From: Nautilus pompilius
Lineage: Eukaryota > Mollusca > Cephalopoda > Nautilida > Nautilidae
Reading direction: 5' to 3'
Length of the DNA stretch: 64,000 nt
Assembly: GCA_018389105.1 (NCBI GenBank)
Contig: JACATO010000309.1
Span: 1,116,001 to 1,180,000 of the forward strand
Below are positions 48,991-60,200 of this stretch, piece by piece. The notes beneath the pieces were generated by a model. That model made no database searches. It saw only the letters and a program-made list of their open reading frames with translations, and was not told the origin of the DNA. Each line of letters starts with the position of its first letter. Position 1 is the stretch's first letter. The position numbers and the translations under genes are program-made.

Positions 48991-51900
48991 TTTTCATTTT
49001 TTGTTCCTTTTTATATTGTTTGTTTTTAATTAGTACTGTTCATATAAAAAAAGAACAAATACACACACACGTGATGTATATTTACTTTACTATAATTTAT
49101 ATATTGCCTGAGGTCACTGGAGTACACCTATAATTATTGCCTTTAGATTAATGGGAAATTCATTTTCATTTAAAAGATTTTCACTTAGCAAAAGACTTTC
49201 AAGGAAGAATTCCCTTTTGTAAAACTAGGAGTTAGTGTATTATTTAAAGTGCTGTTTATTTTTGCATTATTGATTACTTTATTAAATGGAAACTAATTTT
49301 TGAAAAGTTATAAATAAATACTTTTTGTTGAAGCACTTTTGGATGAATGAACTTGCTTAACTAATGTTTTCAGTTATCAGAATCATATTGGCAGTGGTAG
49401 AAGGGGCCCATGCAGTGGGAGATAAAATCTATCAAAATTACCCCAGTAAAAAGCAGCCATTGATTTTCTTTCTTTCTTTCTTAAATTTTGTGTAGGATTT
49501 TGGGATGAATTTTTATTTTTTTAAGTAACCTTCAAAATAAGTGATTAATCTTTAATGAAAGGAAAGGTCACTACTGTTAACTGATTTATTAACCATAGAA
49601 ATTTCATTTGCTGACCATTAAATTTAATGGTATTGGCTCTGAATTTTTTTTTCCATTTGTAGTCTAATGCACATAACACTAAGTGATAACAACAGTGGGG
49701 GGATTGCAGCATTTTATGCCTATTAAGAACTGTACTGTAGGATGAACAGTGCATAAGAATAAATGAGAAGTTCAGTCAGGGATATCTGTGTCAAAATTTG
49801 GTGAGTATATGGCTACAAATACTAACTTTCTAGTGGATTTATGCTGTTTTATTTCTTTCTAGTGAAAATGGAGATAAATATTAATTTCTGACTTTCTCAA
49901 AACCCTCTGTTCTAAGACTGCAGTAAATAGTATTTAGCGAAATCTATTTACAAAATTCTGAGTGGCTCAAGAATTCATCAGTATATTGCTTCTCAAATGA
50001 AGCCAGATAACATAAGTCTGCGCTGTTACTATGGTGATATCTCTTGGACTTTGGCTTCAGTCTGCTTAACACTAGAAGTACCAGAGTCTTGAAGGCAATT
50101 TGAGTCCTCCTATTCCCAGTTGTGATTAAAAAATATATAAATATTCACATTTATAGTGTAAATAAATTACAAATCTGTTTTTTTTTTTTTTTTTTTTTTT
50201 GGAGAGAATTTTACAGGTTAAAAATAAATTTTTAAATGAATAACTTGCTTAACACCAAAAATAACATTTTTTTTTAAATTGACTGCAGGGGATATTCTGA
50301 ATTAATATTAGTTAGAAACTGTTAAACATAGTTAAGTAAAATAGTGAATTAGGCTAAAAGTTGTTCATATAGATGGAAAATCAAAATTTTCGGTATTCAG
50401 TTTTCTAAGCTTGGTGTTAAAGGATAGAATGTTTTATTTTTATTAGTTAAGATCTAATACATTAAAACTAATTAGATCTTTTGTCCTGGCAAATCCTATG
50501 TAGTGTTTTCCTTTCTCAGATGAATGCAATTGATAAAAAGATGCAATTTTTTTCAAAAGTCACTAAGTATTTAAATTTCTGATTTGATTTATCTCCAGAG
50601 AATGACTATGTGAAATCCTCTTCTAGTGATAATGGGGTCCTAAAATCAGAATTAGCCAAAGATCTTTGTGTTACCATTGAAGCTGAATGTGGAAAACTAT
50701 GAAATGGATCATGACTATTGATCTTGCTTGTTGTAATAGTAAACAAGATATAAGGGCACAATTGATTTGTCTGCACATTTTGGTAGCCATTTAAAAATCT
50801 TAATAGTATAAATTTAACATCGTGTATGTCTTTGTTATTCAGAAACTTTCTGTTGACTTTCATTTTGAATTATAGAAGATGCTTTAAACAGGGGTACTTG
50901 GGTGTTAGTACAAAAGATTTTATACTTGACTTTCCTGATTATTGATGTGGGGTTTCATCTAAACTTTCAACAGTACTAAAAATTGGATTATTTTTTGTTT
51001 GTTTATTTATTGGTTTATAGAATACATTTTTGAAGGCCTGCACTTTCTAAAAGTTACCAGTTATCTTTCAGATTTTGAGAATTTCAGTAGAGTAAAACTT
51101 GTCTCTTTCTATTTTTTAAAATCTTTACACTATTGTGGAGATTTTTATTAGCGTATCACATCACCTCTAACAGTATTGATAAAGTTACTTTAACCTCTAA
51201 AAATGTATATTTTAAAAACTTATTTTGTATGAAATTTTGTTTAGGTTGTACTGCTTTGTGATCTATAAGAAATTTCCCCATTTTTTTGGTCAGTTAACAC
51301 TACTAAAGATGAAATTCAATTCTATTAAAACAGTTGAATGTTTATGTCAGTTTTCCTTTAAAGTGATGAAATTTTAGACACTTTTGCTAGCACAATATAC
51401 AATTAAATTGCTTGAATATAATTATCTTAGTAACAGTATTTAATATTTCTATTGCCTTTATTTTTAGTAGAAAAGATATCATCATTGTTTTAATGCATCT
51501 TTTATTAATCCTTCATATACTAAATATAGAAACAGCTTAATGTTAATGTTTTTACATTTCAAATTAAAAATACATTTAAAATATCAAAATAAATTATTCA
51601 ATTGAAGGTTTACAATTTTGGTGTCACCTTTACTGCATATTGGTTAAAAGGTAGAGAAAATACCTGAAAAATAAATGCACTGAGAAGATAGTTATTCTAG
51701 AATGAAAGCTGTTTTATATTAAGATATTCGTAAGGGAAAGGGGTGAAGCAGACTTGTGCTTTAATTTTGCACAATATGTTTTTATTTATTTCAGTGTTTC
51801 CTTTCCCAATCTATTGTTTGGCTGGCTCAAGAATGAGAAGAGCCACTGCTGTGTATTATTATCATATTACAAAACTAAAAGCCAGCAAGCATGACATGAC

Positions 51901-53863
51901 ACAAAATATAATACAAGCAATATATAACTTAATTTTAGTAGTAAGATCAAACACTTTTTAAAACTAAAATGTTTGCATAGGGTTCCTTGGTGTTGTATAT
52001 TTAAAGATGGAACTATATATACTTCTAGTTCTGTGGCTTTTTAAAAGTAAGTTTGTGGATTTGTAATGTCACTTGATAACTGTAGTGATGACATCTTTAC
52101 CAGGAACTTGTTACTATATCTTGCATATGTTTGTTTTTGTGAAAAGATTAAGGAAAGATTATTAAACACCTGCTTATTTCTCAGTGATTATGCTCTGAAT
52201 AACAGTTCCTGTGTATTTGTTTTTGTGTTATGGACTTAGTAAGCTAGATATTTCATGTCTAATTTCATTTTAGCAAGTACCTAGCCTTTAAGGAAAACAT
52301 GTTCAGCTACTAGGAAGATAACTTAATATTCCAGGCTAACTTAGATAATTTCATATTAATTGGTTCTGGTGGTAGTGATAATCTAAAACAAGATATTATT
52401 CAAATGTGAATTTAGTTTGAGATTTAACTAGATCTGTTTATAGATAAGAACTTGTTATACTAGTAGAAAGTAAGTCTGATTAGTCTCACTTAAGTTAGAT
52501 CCACATGCACATAAAAATAACCCTTGAAAATAAATGAATATATTATTTGATCTTGCTAGTACAGTTTCTTTTATTTTCTCACTCTGAGAATTCTTAAAGG
52601 CATCTTTTGGTACTATGCGTATCTGTCAGAGATGATGCTGCTTAATAAATTATCATTAGTATAGTTTTTTGGAATAAACAGGTTTTTTGGTGGGGGAAGA
52701 AATAGAATAAGAGAAAAATATTCGAAAGAAAAGTATTATGACTTGACCTAGAAGTGAGGTATAAACACTTTGTATTTTATCAATTTTCTTTTTTTCACAT
52801 TGAGGTAAATTTGTAACTTTTTTTATTTTATCATAGTTAGCTTAAATTATTTCATTGCCTGAAATGATTCAGACTTTAATTTGTTCATGATTAATGTCAT
52901 GTTTAAACATTTGTTTTATTTCTGATTCATCATTTATGTATCCTTTTGTTCATATTATAATCTTTAGTCAAAACAGTATTGCAATGGATCTCCAGGAAGT
53001 TTAGTTCAGGGGCCCTCTGAATATCAGAACAATGCGTAATAGGTTTTATTTTGTTAAAAATGCATTATATATGTTTAAAATATTTTGTTTTTAAAAACAT
53101 AAGGCAATGCAATAATTTTGGCCATTACTATATTAACTTCTTAAGGTCAGATGAACCCCTCCACTAAAAAAACAGGTTTTAAACTTTATTTCTTAAAAGA
53201 TATGTCTGACATCAAGACATTATGACAGTATGGAATTTTCAAATAAAATTGTACATGGAAACATTACTAGTTGGAGTGTCTCTCTGCTGGTACTTGCTCA
53301 CTTGTAGCAAAAGGTTGTAAAGCTCTAATTGGCTGTGAATAAATAATGATCAAAGGCAGTTGGTTGTGACCCTGACCACATCAGCCCTCCCTTGTATACT
53401 GTTATTGTGGAAATTGGCATTCTCTAACATACTGTCTCTAAGCCATTAACATAATATGGTCAGATGGGGAGTTTTAGTCAGTGTTCCCTAAAAAAGTCCT
53501 TAAAATCAATTAGTTCTTTTAGTTTGAAAATACGATTCCAAAATTTAATATTCTGGTTATTGGATGACTAATCTAAACAAAAATATCACCTAATTCTAAA
53601 AATAAGATTGCATTGCTGGAAATGGGGTATCTGCCTTTCAATGTACTTTGGCATAATCAATATTTCCAACCACAGGATGATTTTTTTTTTCTTTTTTTTT
53701 CTGGTATTTTAAACTCTGGGAAATTAACATTACATGATAAATTTTAGTGCATGTGGTTTTAGTGTTTTGTGTAGGTGATAAATAATTATAATAGAAATTC
53801 CCAACATTTTCTCTATTGTGTCATGGAGCTTTTGTTTTGTTTATTTTTTTCTTCTTTTCTGTT
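48991..53863. other. AT-rich non-coding stretch
   Basis: No gene recognised. Includes a short (ACAC)n near 49060 and a (TTTC)n run near 49468-49481. The minus frame 50606-50863 (85 codons) and plus frame 51743-51961 look random. Confidence 0.5.
50178..50200. repeat. Poly(T), 23 bases
   Basis: Uninterrupted T tract. It could be the reverse complement of an old retroposon poly(A) tail, but no retroposon body was recognised beside it. Confidence 0.9.
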
Positions 53864-54130
53864 ACCAGTCTCTACAAGGGAGACTACCTTGGGATGGGAG
53901 TATAGTGCCACAATTATCTATTAAACCATGAGGAGTTTGGCACTTTGACTTTGGCAAAGAAATCCCTACTATAACTCTTTAGCTGTGGGAGGAAAATTGA
54001 ATGCCTGGAGGAAAATACTATGCCCAACTGGCTGGCGAAGAAGAGTGAGAAAAGGCTTGGATGCTAAACTAAGCTAACCTTGACTGGGAATCGAACTAGA
54101 ATATAACCCTCCCTGTCATGGAGTCATTTT
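53864..54130 (-). mobile_element. Second tRNA-derived SINE family, copy 1 (minus strand)
   Basis: On the minus strand the head contains TGACTCCATGACAGGGAGGG (A-box region, about 54107-54126) and a B box AGTTCGATTCC (54087-54097; one mismatch to GGTTCRANNCC). The body runs down to ACCAGTCTCTACAAGGGAGA on the plus strand at 53864. The same sequence blocks recur at 63889-64000 (18 of 20 and 16 of 20 bases identical in two blocks), so it is a dispersed family. It is distinct from the SINE at 18111. Confidence 0.7.
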
Positions 54131-54278
54131 AGTTTCAGAGAATACTTAATTCTACAAGTAGCCCAGATTTCATGGTTTTATGCTTGAAAGGAGTTGATAT
54201 TTTTAGATCCCATTCTGTTTATTTGCTAATACTGCTGCAGAATATCAAACTCTTTTTTTTAAATACAAGTTGCTTGCA

Positions 54279-54279
<1 letters not shown>

Positions 54280-54341
<62 letters not shown>
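54280..54341. repeat. (ATT)n microsatellite, 62 bases
   Basis: About 20 uninterrupted ATT units. The poly-Ile open frame across it is an artefact. Confidence 0.95.
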
Positions 54342-54342
<1 letters not shown>

Positions 54343-54857
54343 TTGGTGTTTGATTACAACAATTATGGATACCATCTTTAAATTATTACAGTTAATATTT
54401 AGCTATAAAAATAATGATCTTGCTTTAAATTACTTATTTTTTTTAAAAAATTTATATTATAAGTACTTTTTATTTCTTAACTTAAATTTTAAAAAATTTT
54501 TAATGTAATATTTGTCTACAAAATTTATGGGTATCTATTTTAAAATTTACTTAAAGAGGCTACAGCATTAAATTATATTTTGTGCCACTAAGAAGGATCA
54601 TATTTAATACATCTTGTTGGTTTTCTTCTCTAACACCTGGATAATGCCACCTTGTTGTTCCATGTGGGTGTTCCCTTTATATATATTTTTGTTAAATACT
54701 ATACTGCTGTGTATTTAAACACAATTACAAAAATTATAGATAATTTCTTTAGTTAAAAAAAGGTGTTAGACTTCTATCCATCAATATTGCAAAAACTGTC
54801 ATGTAAAAATTCATAATAGCAACTTGAAGCATTGTTGCCTGTGTTTTGGCATTGCAG

Positions 54858-54932
54858 AATGAAACAGGAGTTTCTGATGGCCAAGCAAGCTAGAGAGAAC
54901 AAAGAATACAGTATAGTCTGCAGAATGTTAAG
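54858..54932 (+). CDS. Candidate internal exon, plus-strand gene
   Basis: Bounded by GTGTTTTGGCATTGCAG| (AG at 54856-54857) and TTAAG|GTAGTA (GT at 54933-54934). The only open frame over its 75 bases is one base, 24 codons, two bases: MKQEFLMAKQARENKEYSIV then CRML. It is charged and helical, unlike surrounding intron. Its entry phase fits the candidate at 44192-44228 and its exit phase fits the exon at 57219. The family is not recognised. Confidence 0.4.
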
Positions 54933-54934
54933 GT

Positions 54935-55524
54935 AGTAATATCATGATATACATCTGAGGTTACAGCATAACTAATAATATGAATCTGTGAGTTCCCATT
55001 AATACAGATAGTCACATCTCATTTTTCTGAAGAGCTTATAATTTTATTACATCTAATTTGTTTTTAGTTTCATAAGAGAGAAAATCATTATTGTAAATTG
55101 GATAAATTATAGAAATGTGTGTATAATTAGTAAAAACTAACAGTGTAAGAATTGCATTATGTCAAGACTGTCTTGTTATTTTGTTAAAAATTGGTTCTAA
55201 TTAATAGTTTATATTTTCAACTCATTTTTCTCCCACAATTCGTTCAAGTCTTTGAAGTAAATAAAATGAAAGAGAGTTATAACTATAATCATAGAAAACC
55301 ATTTGATATCTAAAATTAGTTAGTATATATATGTTTTTGACTAATAACTATTAAAGGAAAAAATAAGTAGACTAAATGAAAACAATCATTAATTTTTTTT
55401 TAAAAATAGAATGGATGACATTTCTTTTGCTTATTGCATATTTTTACGGTTTATTAGTCAGTATTTTAAGTTATGATTTGAAATTATTAAAAAAATTCTT
55501 TCAAAGATATTCTGGTATGCATGT
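54935..55524. other. AT-rich non-coding stretch
   Basis: Nothing recognised; plus-strand intron if the exon calls at 54858 and 57219 hold. Confidence 0.5.
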
Positions 55525-55593
55525 ATGTGTGTGTGTGTGTATATATGAGAGAGAGAGAGAGATAAGTCACACACACACACACACCCACACACA
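55525..55593. repeat. Compound (GT)n-(GA)n-(CA)n microsatellite, self-complementary ends
   Basis: (TG)n at 55525-55540, TATAT, (GA)n at 55547-55562, then (CA)n to 55593. The GT and CA tracts are complementary in inverted orientation, so the block can form a cruciform or RNA hairpin with the GA tract in the loop. Confidence 0.9.
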
Positions 55594-55992
55594 TGCACGT
55601 CTTTTTTTTTCTAATTCCCTGGAAAAAATACAGTAAATGTAATTCTCATATGGAAAACATTTAATTTTTCACTTTCCCCATTCTTTGTTTTAACTCACCC
55701 TTTTCTGCGCATTAGAAACTGATAAGCATTTTTCTCACATTACACTATGTGAACAGTCAGCATTTTAGAAATACACTGGCATTACTGTGACAGCTAACTT
55801 TGGAATCATTCTTTGAACACTGCTTTCTTTCCTCTTTTTCTCATGCGAAACTGTTAATAATAATAAGGTGAATTTTAAAAGAAAAACCAACAAAAAATGC
55901 ATGCTTACCTCAAGTTGTGTAATCCATAAAATACTGGCTAAAGTTATTTCTTGTGTGTGAGTTTTGTTGATGATGGAAAGTTATCCCCTAAC

Positions 55993-56062
55993 TGGCTGGC
56001 TGGCTGGCAGGCAGGCAGGCAGGCAAGCAGTCAGTCCTTTGTGGTGGTGGTGGTGGTGGTGT
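55993..56062. repeat. Compound (GGCT)n(GGCA)n and (GTG)n repeats
   Basis: GGCT units switch to GGCA units at 55993-56025, then about 20 bases later (GTG)n runs at 56041-56062. The plus open frame 55951-56196 is produced by these repeats. Confidence 0.9.
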
Positions 56063-56264
56063 GTCCTAGTGATGTGCTTTGGGTGCTAGAGTCAGCTGAT
56101 CAATACCAAGGCCTTCTGCTGTGCTGTGCTGCTTTCCACAACATGGTATCTGTATCAATATCGCTGCTTTGTGTTCCATTGTCACTATATCCCTGAGTGT
56201 GTTTTCATTTCATGCTGACTACTATAGGCTCTGATTTCATTAAGACTTCACTTAACTGACCAGT

Positions 56265-56288
56265 GGGTAGGAGGGAAGGAGGGGGGGG
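56265..56288 (+). other. G-quadruplex-type motif
   Basis: GGG-TAGGA-GGG-AAGGA followed by G8 supplies four G3 tracts with short loops. It is isolated in AT-rich DNA. Confidence 0.6.
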
Positions 56289-57218
56289 TAGATGGTGGTT
56301 TCTCTGTTGTAATACTGGGTATGTATGTGAGCCCACATGTTTTGTTTGCTGAGTAATAAGAGACTCCTAGGAAGGTTGACTTATTTATTTTAGGTATAGA
56401 CAGAGATTGTCGCTGAGTTGCTTAATTTCTACTTGCTGAACCCCCTCCAAAAATATCTGTTTGATTCTTTTGAATTGAGATATTAATCATGTTCTGGGGA
56501 ATGTAAAATGTTAGAAAGCAAAGAGCAAGTAAAACAATTAAATCATTGGTTGGGTTAGAACAAAGTGATTGGTTTAACTAGGCACAGATATTTCTGACAA
56601 CACATTATAGTGATGCTATTAACTGACTTTGAATACTGCCTAATGATTCTCTGTGAATAGATGTGGCTGCACTGATGAAAGAAACATGAAATTACACCTT
56701 TCTTATCCTAAGAATACTGTATCTAAAGGACTCCCTCCTCATTAATGCTTACAGAAAAGTGATTGATGTTTCATGATTCTTTCAGTGGCAACACATTGTC
56801 ATCTGTTCTATTATTGGAGTTTAATGGTAATAAAGATGTAATTTGTTAAAAATATTTAACATTTATTTCAATTTATTTTTTTGTCTATTTCAAAAAGAAT
56901 ATTTTCATTTAGTCTCTTGAAATCAAAATAATAATACTAGTAATGGATTGTTTAGTTAAATACAACTCTTTCATTCTCTCTCTTGCACTTTGCATGAGAA
57001 ATGCAAAAAAATCTGTTATTTTCATTTATATTGGTTTAAGGTATGAAAACTATTCACTATAGGAAACTCACTTTTTTTTACCATGTTTTGCAGTACAGAT
57101 GTTTCCATAATATTTTATTTAATTATATAGAAAAATAAGAACATTTCTAATCTTGCAGGACTATGTACTTCAGATGTGAGTTTGTCATTATTTTTTTTTT
57201 TTTTTTTTTACTTTTCAG

Positions 57219-57264
57219 CCAGTGGGGAGATTTCTTCTTCACAGTTCTAAAGCATACTGCATAA
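57219..57264 (+). CDS. Candidate terminal coding exon, plus-strand gene
   Basis: The acceptor is very strong: T19 then ACTTTTCAG (AG at 57217-57218). The first base completes the codon left by 54858-54932 (AG+C, Ser), followed by QWGDFFFTVLKHTA and TAA at 57262-57264. Joined, the end reads CRML-S-QWGDFFFTVLKHTA, a plausible helical C-terminus. A competing phase-compatible acceptor at 60505-60506 would give RNRQTDCCLMDSWLLI and TAG at 60556-60558; I prefer 57219 for the stronger splice site and protein-like residues. Another frame at 57219 is open for 23 codons, so the choice is not certain. Confidence 0.33.
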
Positions 57265-60200
57265 ATAATGAAATGGTCTTCAGCAGATGATATTGTCTTT
57301 TAAAAGCCACCTTAATGAGTCAATTACAAAAAGATCTATGAACAGGTGGCCAGGTCACCTGTCTGTAGATAAACTAATAAAAGTACTTTTTATACATATG
57401 TTTTGATGAACTGGTTATATTGTTGTCTATAAAGATTACTAAAAATCTGGTAAATGTTGCCTTTATACTTAGGAAGTCTTGTACCAGGACTATAAACAGA
57501 ACTAAAGAAATTTGTTTATATGCCGTTGAGTGTCAGTACTTCAGTCAGATTACCAGAGTCGTCTTCTGCCAAACCAACTGAACACAAACTTCGAAAGCCA
57601 GTCTACAGATATTCTTTGATTAGTTAAGTGATCACAACTGGATTTCTTTGAGGAAAAAAAAAGTTTCCAAACTTAATTGCTATGAGTGGAATCGGCTTGT
57701 ACCAAGCTTATTCATAAAAGTGAGCAGAAAGAACTCTTTGGTTTTATTGCTTTATCTGCTAATAAAGACCATTAAAAGAAGCTCGAAGGGGCCATATAAG
57801 TGCATAATGTATTAGCCTACTATTGCTTAGGGCCTCAGTTTGATCCTTGTGGAGTGACTGTTTTATGAATCTTCCATAGCATTTTTCTTTCTTTCTTTTT
57901 TTCACGTTTTTGCCTCTCATTTTCTGTTTCTACAAACCAGTCTGTTGGCCTGGGTTTTCTTCTTTACCTAAACAGAGTAGTAGGGATATTTAACAAGTTT
58001 TTGTTGTATTTTTATTACCACTTCAGTTATAAAATTGTCAGCATTGTGATGTATTTTCCCTTCAGGATAGTCCTGATAATGATTAAAGGATATATTTTAT
58101 TAACCTTGACTTTACTGAAGATGAGAGTGTTGATTCTAGTTAGAAATCTTAAAGTTTACAGAAATGTCAATAATTTTATAACAATAATGGTGATAAGACT
58201 CAGTATATCATATACTTAGTTAACTATGATGTTAGTAGGGATGTCATAAGGGTAGAGACTATTGATAGTCATTGGGATAGTGTAAGAATCCTCTATTAGT
58301 AACTACATTGTAGATACAGGCTGGTTACCTGTAACTGAAAAAGACCATTCATAGACTACATGAAAAAAAAATAAAAAGCTTATTTGACCAATCAAAGCAT
58401 GATTGGGGAATCTAAAGAAGAAAGGATGAAATTGTTTCTATGCAAGGGATCTTTAATTGTAAATGATTGCTAGATGGCAGGTTTTGCTAGCAAAATTTTG
58501 GGAAATTTTATGGAAAATGTAGCTTGTAAAATAAATGAAAAATTGGTTTTGAAAGTTTTAAATTTATTAGTAGAGAATAATTATTGTAAATCAGTTAAAA
58601 ACACACAATTTCAGTGCCAATGCATGCATTTTTTAAAAGAATGATACATCATCACAACAGATAGCAGATAGTGTAAGTCACACTAATGGTAAAGTGTTAA
58701 GATATATTTTTTTAAAATTTTAAATGATACCAGCTGGTGAAAGTTGTCATTAAAACTGTCTGACCTATCATACCCTCTTTTTTTTCTTTTGTTTTTGAAT
58801 AATTATTTACAGTAGAAATATAATTTTTGAAATAATTAACCAAAATCTTTAAACTTTTTAGAGAAATTAAATATAGATAAATATTAGATGCTTTATTTTG
58901 ACCCTTGATTAGGTTAATTTTGAAATTTTTTTCATCAAAAATTAAAAATACTAATAGTTTGCTTGTTAAAAATCAGTTTTTAAAAGTATAATGGAATAGA
59001 AAATCTAATTTTGAAATTAGTGACTAGTTAGGCTAAATAGGATTTAAATTTTGTAATGCAATCTTTAAAAAATAATTGCAATAAAAGTTAAATTTGGAAA
59101 ATAGAGTTTAATTAAAAATGACACATCATGCTTGAATGGAAAGCAGTTAGTATCAATTTTTTTCTTTCTTAAAACTAACTAATGAGCTAGAAGTATCTGT
59201 CTTAATCTAAAAAAAAAATTTTTTTTGTAAGTACTTTTAGTTGTATTAATTTTTCTATTCCAGTTTCTTTAAATGAAATATTTTTAGCATGGGACACTGA
59301 ATTTTGTCAAGAGCTATATTAAAAAAGAACTTTGACGTGCATATAATAAAGAGAATTTCCATTGTAAATAAAGTAGAAATTTTAAGGCATCTACAAACAC
59401 ATTAATTTCATGTATGTTAGACATAGTAATACATTATTAACTGTTGGTGAGATGCATTGTACTGCATGAATTTACTGCAATATAATGGTGCATAAAAACT
59501 GACATTTAATATTTATGAACAACACAGACATTAGTTTTTACTATAGATTTAGCAATAAGGCACATTTAAATAAAGAAAATCATCTTGGATGAAATGCTGG
59601 TCAGAACTAACAACTCGTTTCCAATTATGGCAATGTTATTAAGAGAGAATTGAATTTTTGCATGACCACACTAACATAAGCCTGGTTAATCCAAGCTCTA
59701 TATCTCTAAAATTTATTTCAGATAGCAAAAACAGTACAGAACTGTCAGACAAACACATTGACATAGAGACTGTATGAAACAGATTGAAGGCCCACAAATT
59801 AACAAAATTTAGGGGTAAAGCAATGCCAACGTAATTTAAAGATTGCCTAACATGAGTGCAGGAATGTCCTGTGCCAAAAAGTTTTAATGTGCATCATGCT
59901 GACCAGAGTTGATGGGTGTGCCACATAATATAAATAATCTGTACTTAGCCTTTTAGTATGTATTGGGGGGGGGGAGTGGTGACATTATTACTAGTACTAA
60001 AAGTCTTGATAAAATATTAAATTTAGCTATAATAAATTATTTACTGTTCAGCAAGTTGTGTGTGTTGAAGATTGAAGAGCAGCATAGATAGTGCAGTTAT
60101 GATTAATGGAAAAAACATTTTACTCTTCATAAACTTAAAGTACCAATACCATGGTGGATTTGTTGGGGAAATGATTGGGTACAGAGATTTTCCATTTCTT

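Noticed and set aside
55376-55636. 86-codon plus open frame with CVCVCIYEREREISHTHTH
   Set aside because: The peptide is the translation of the GT/GA/CA microsatellite.
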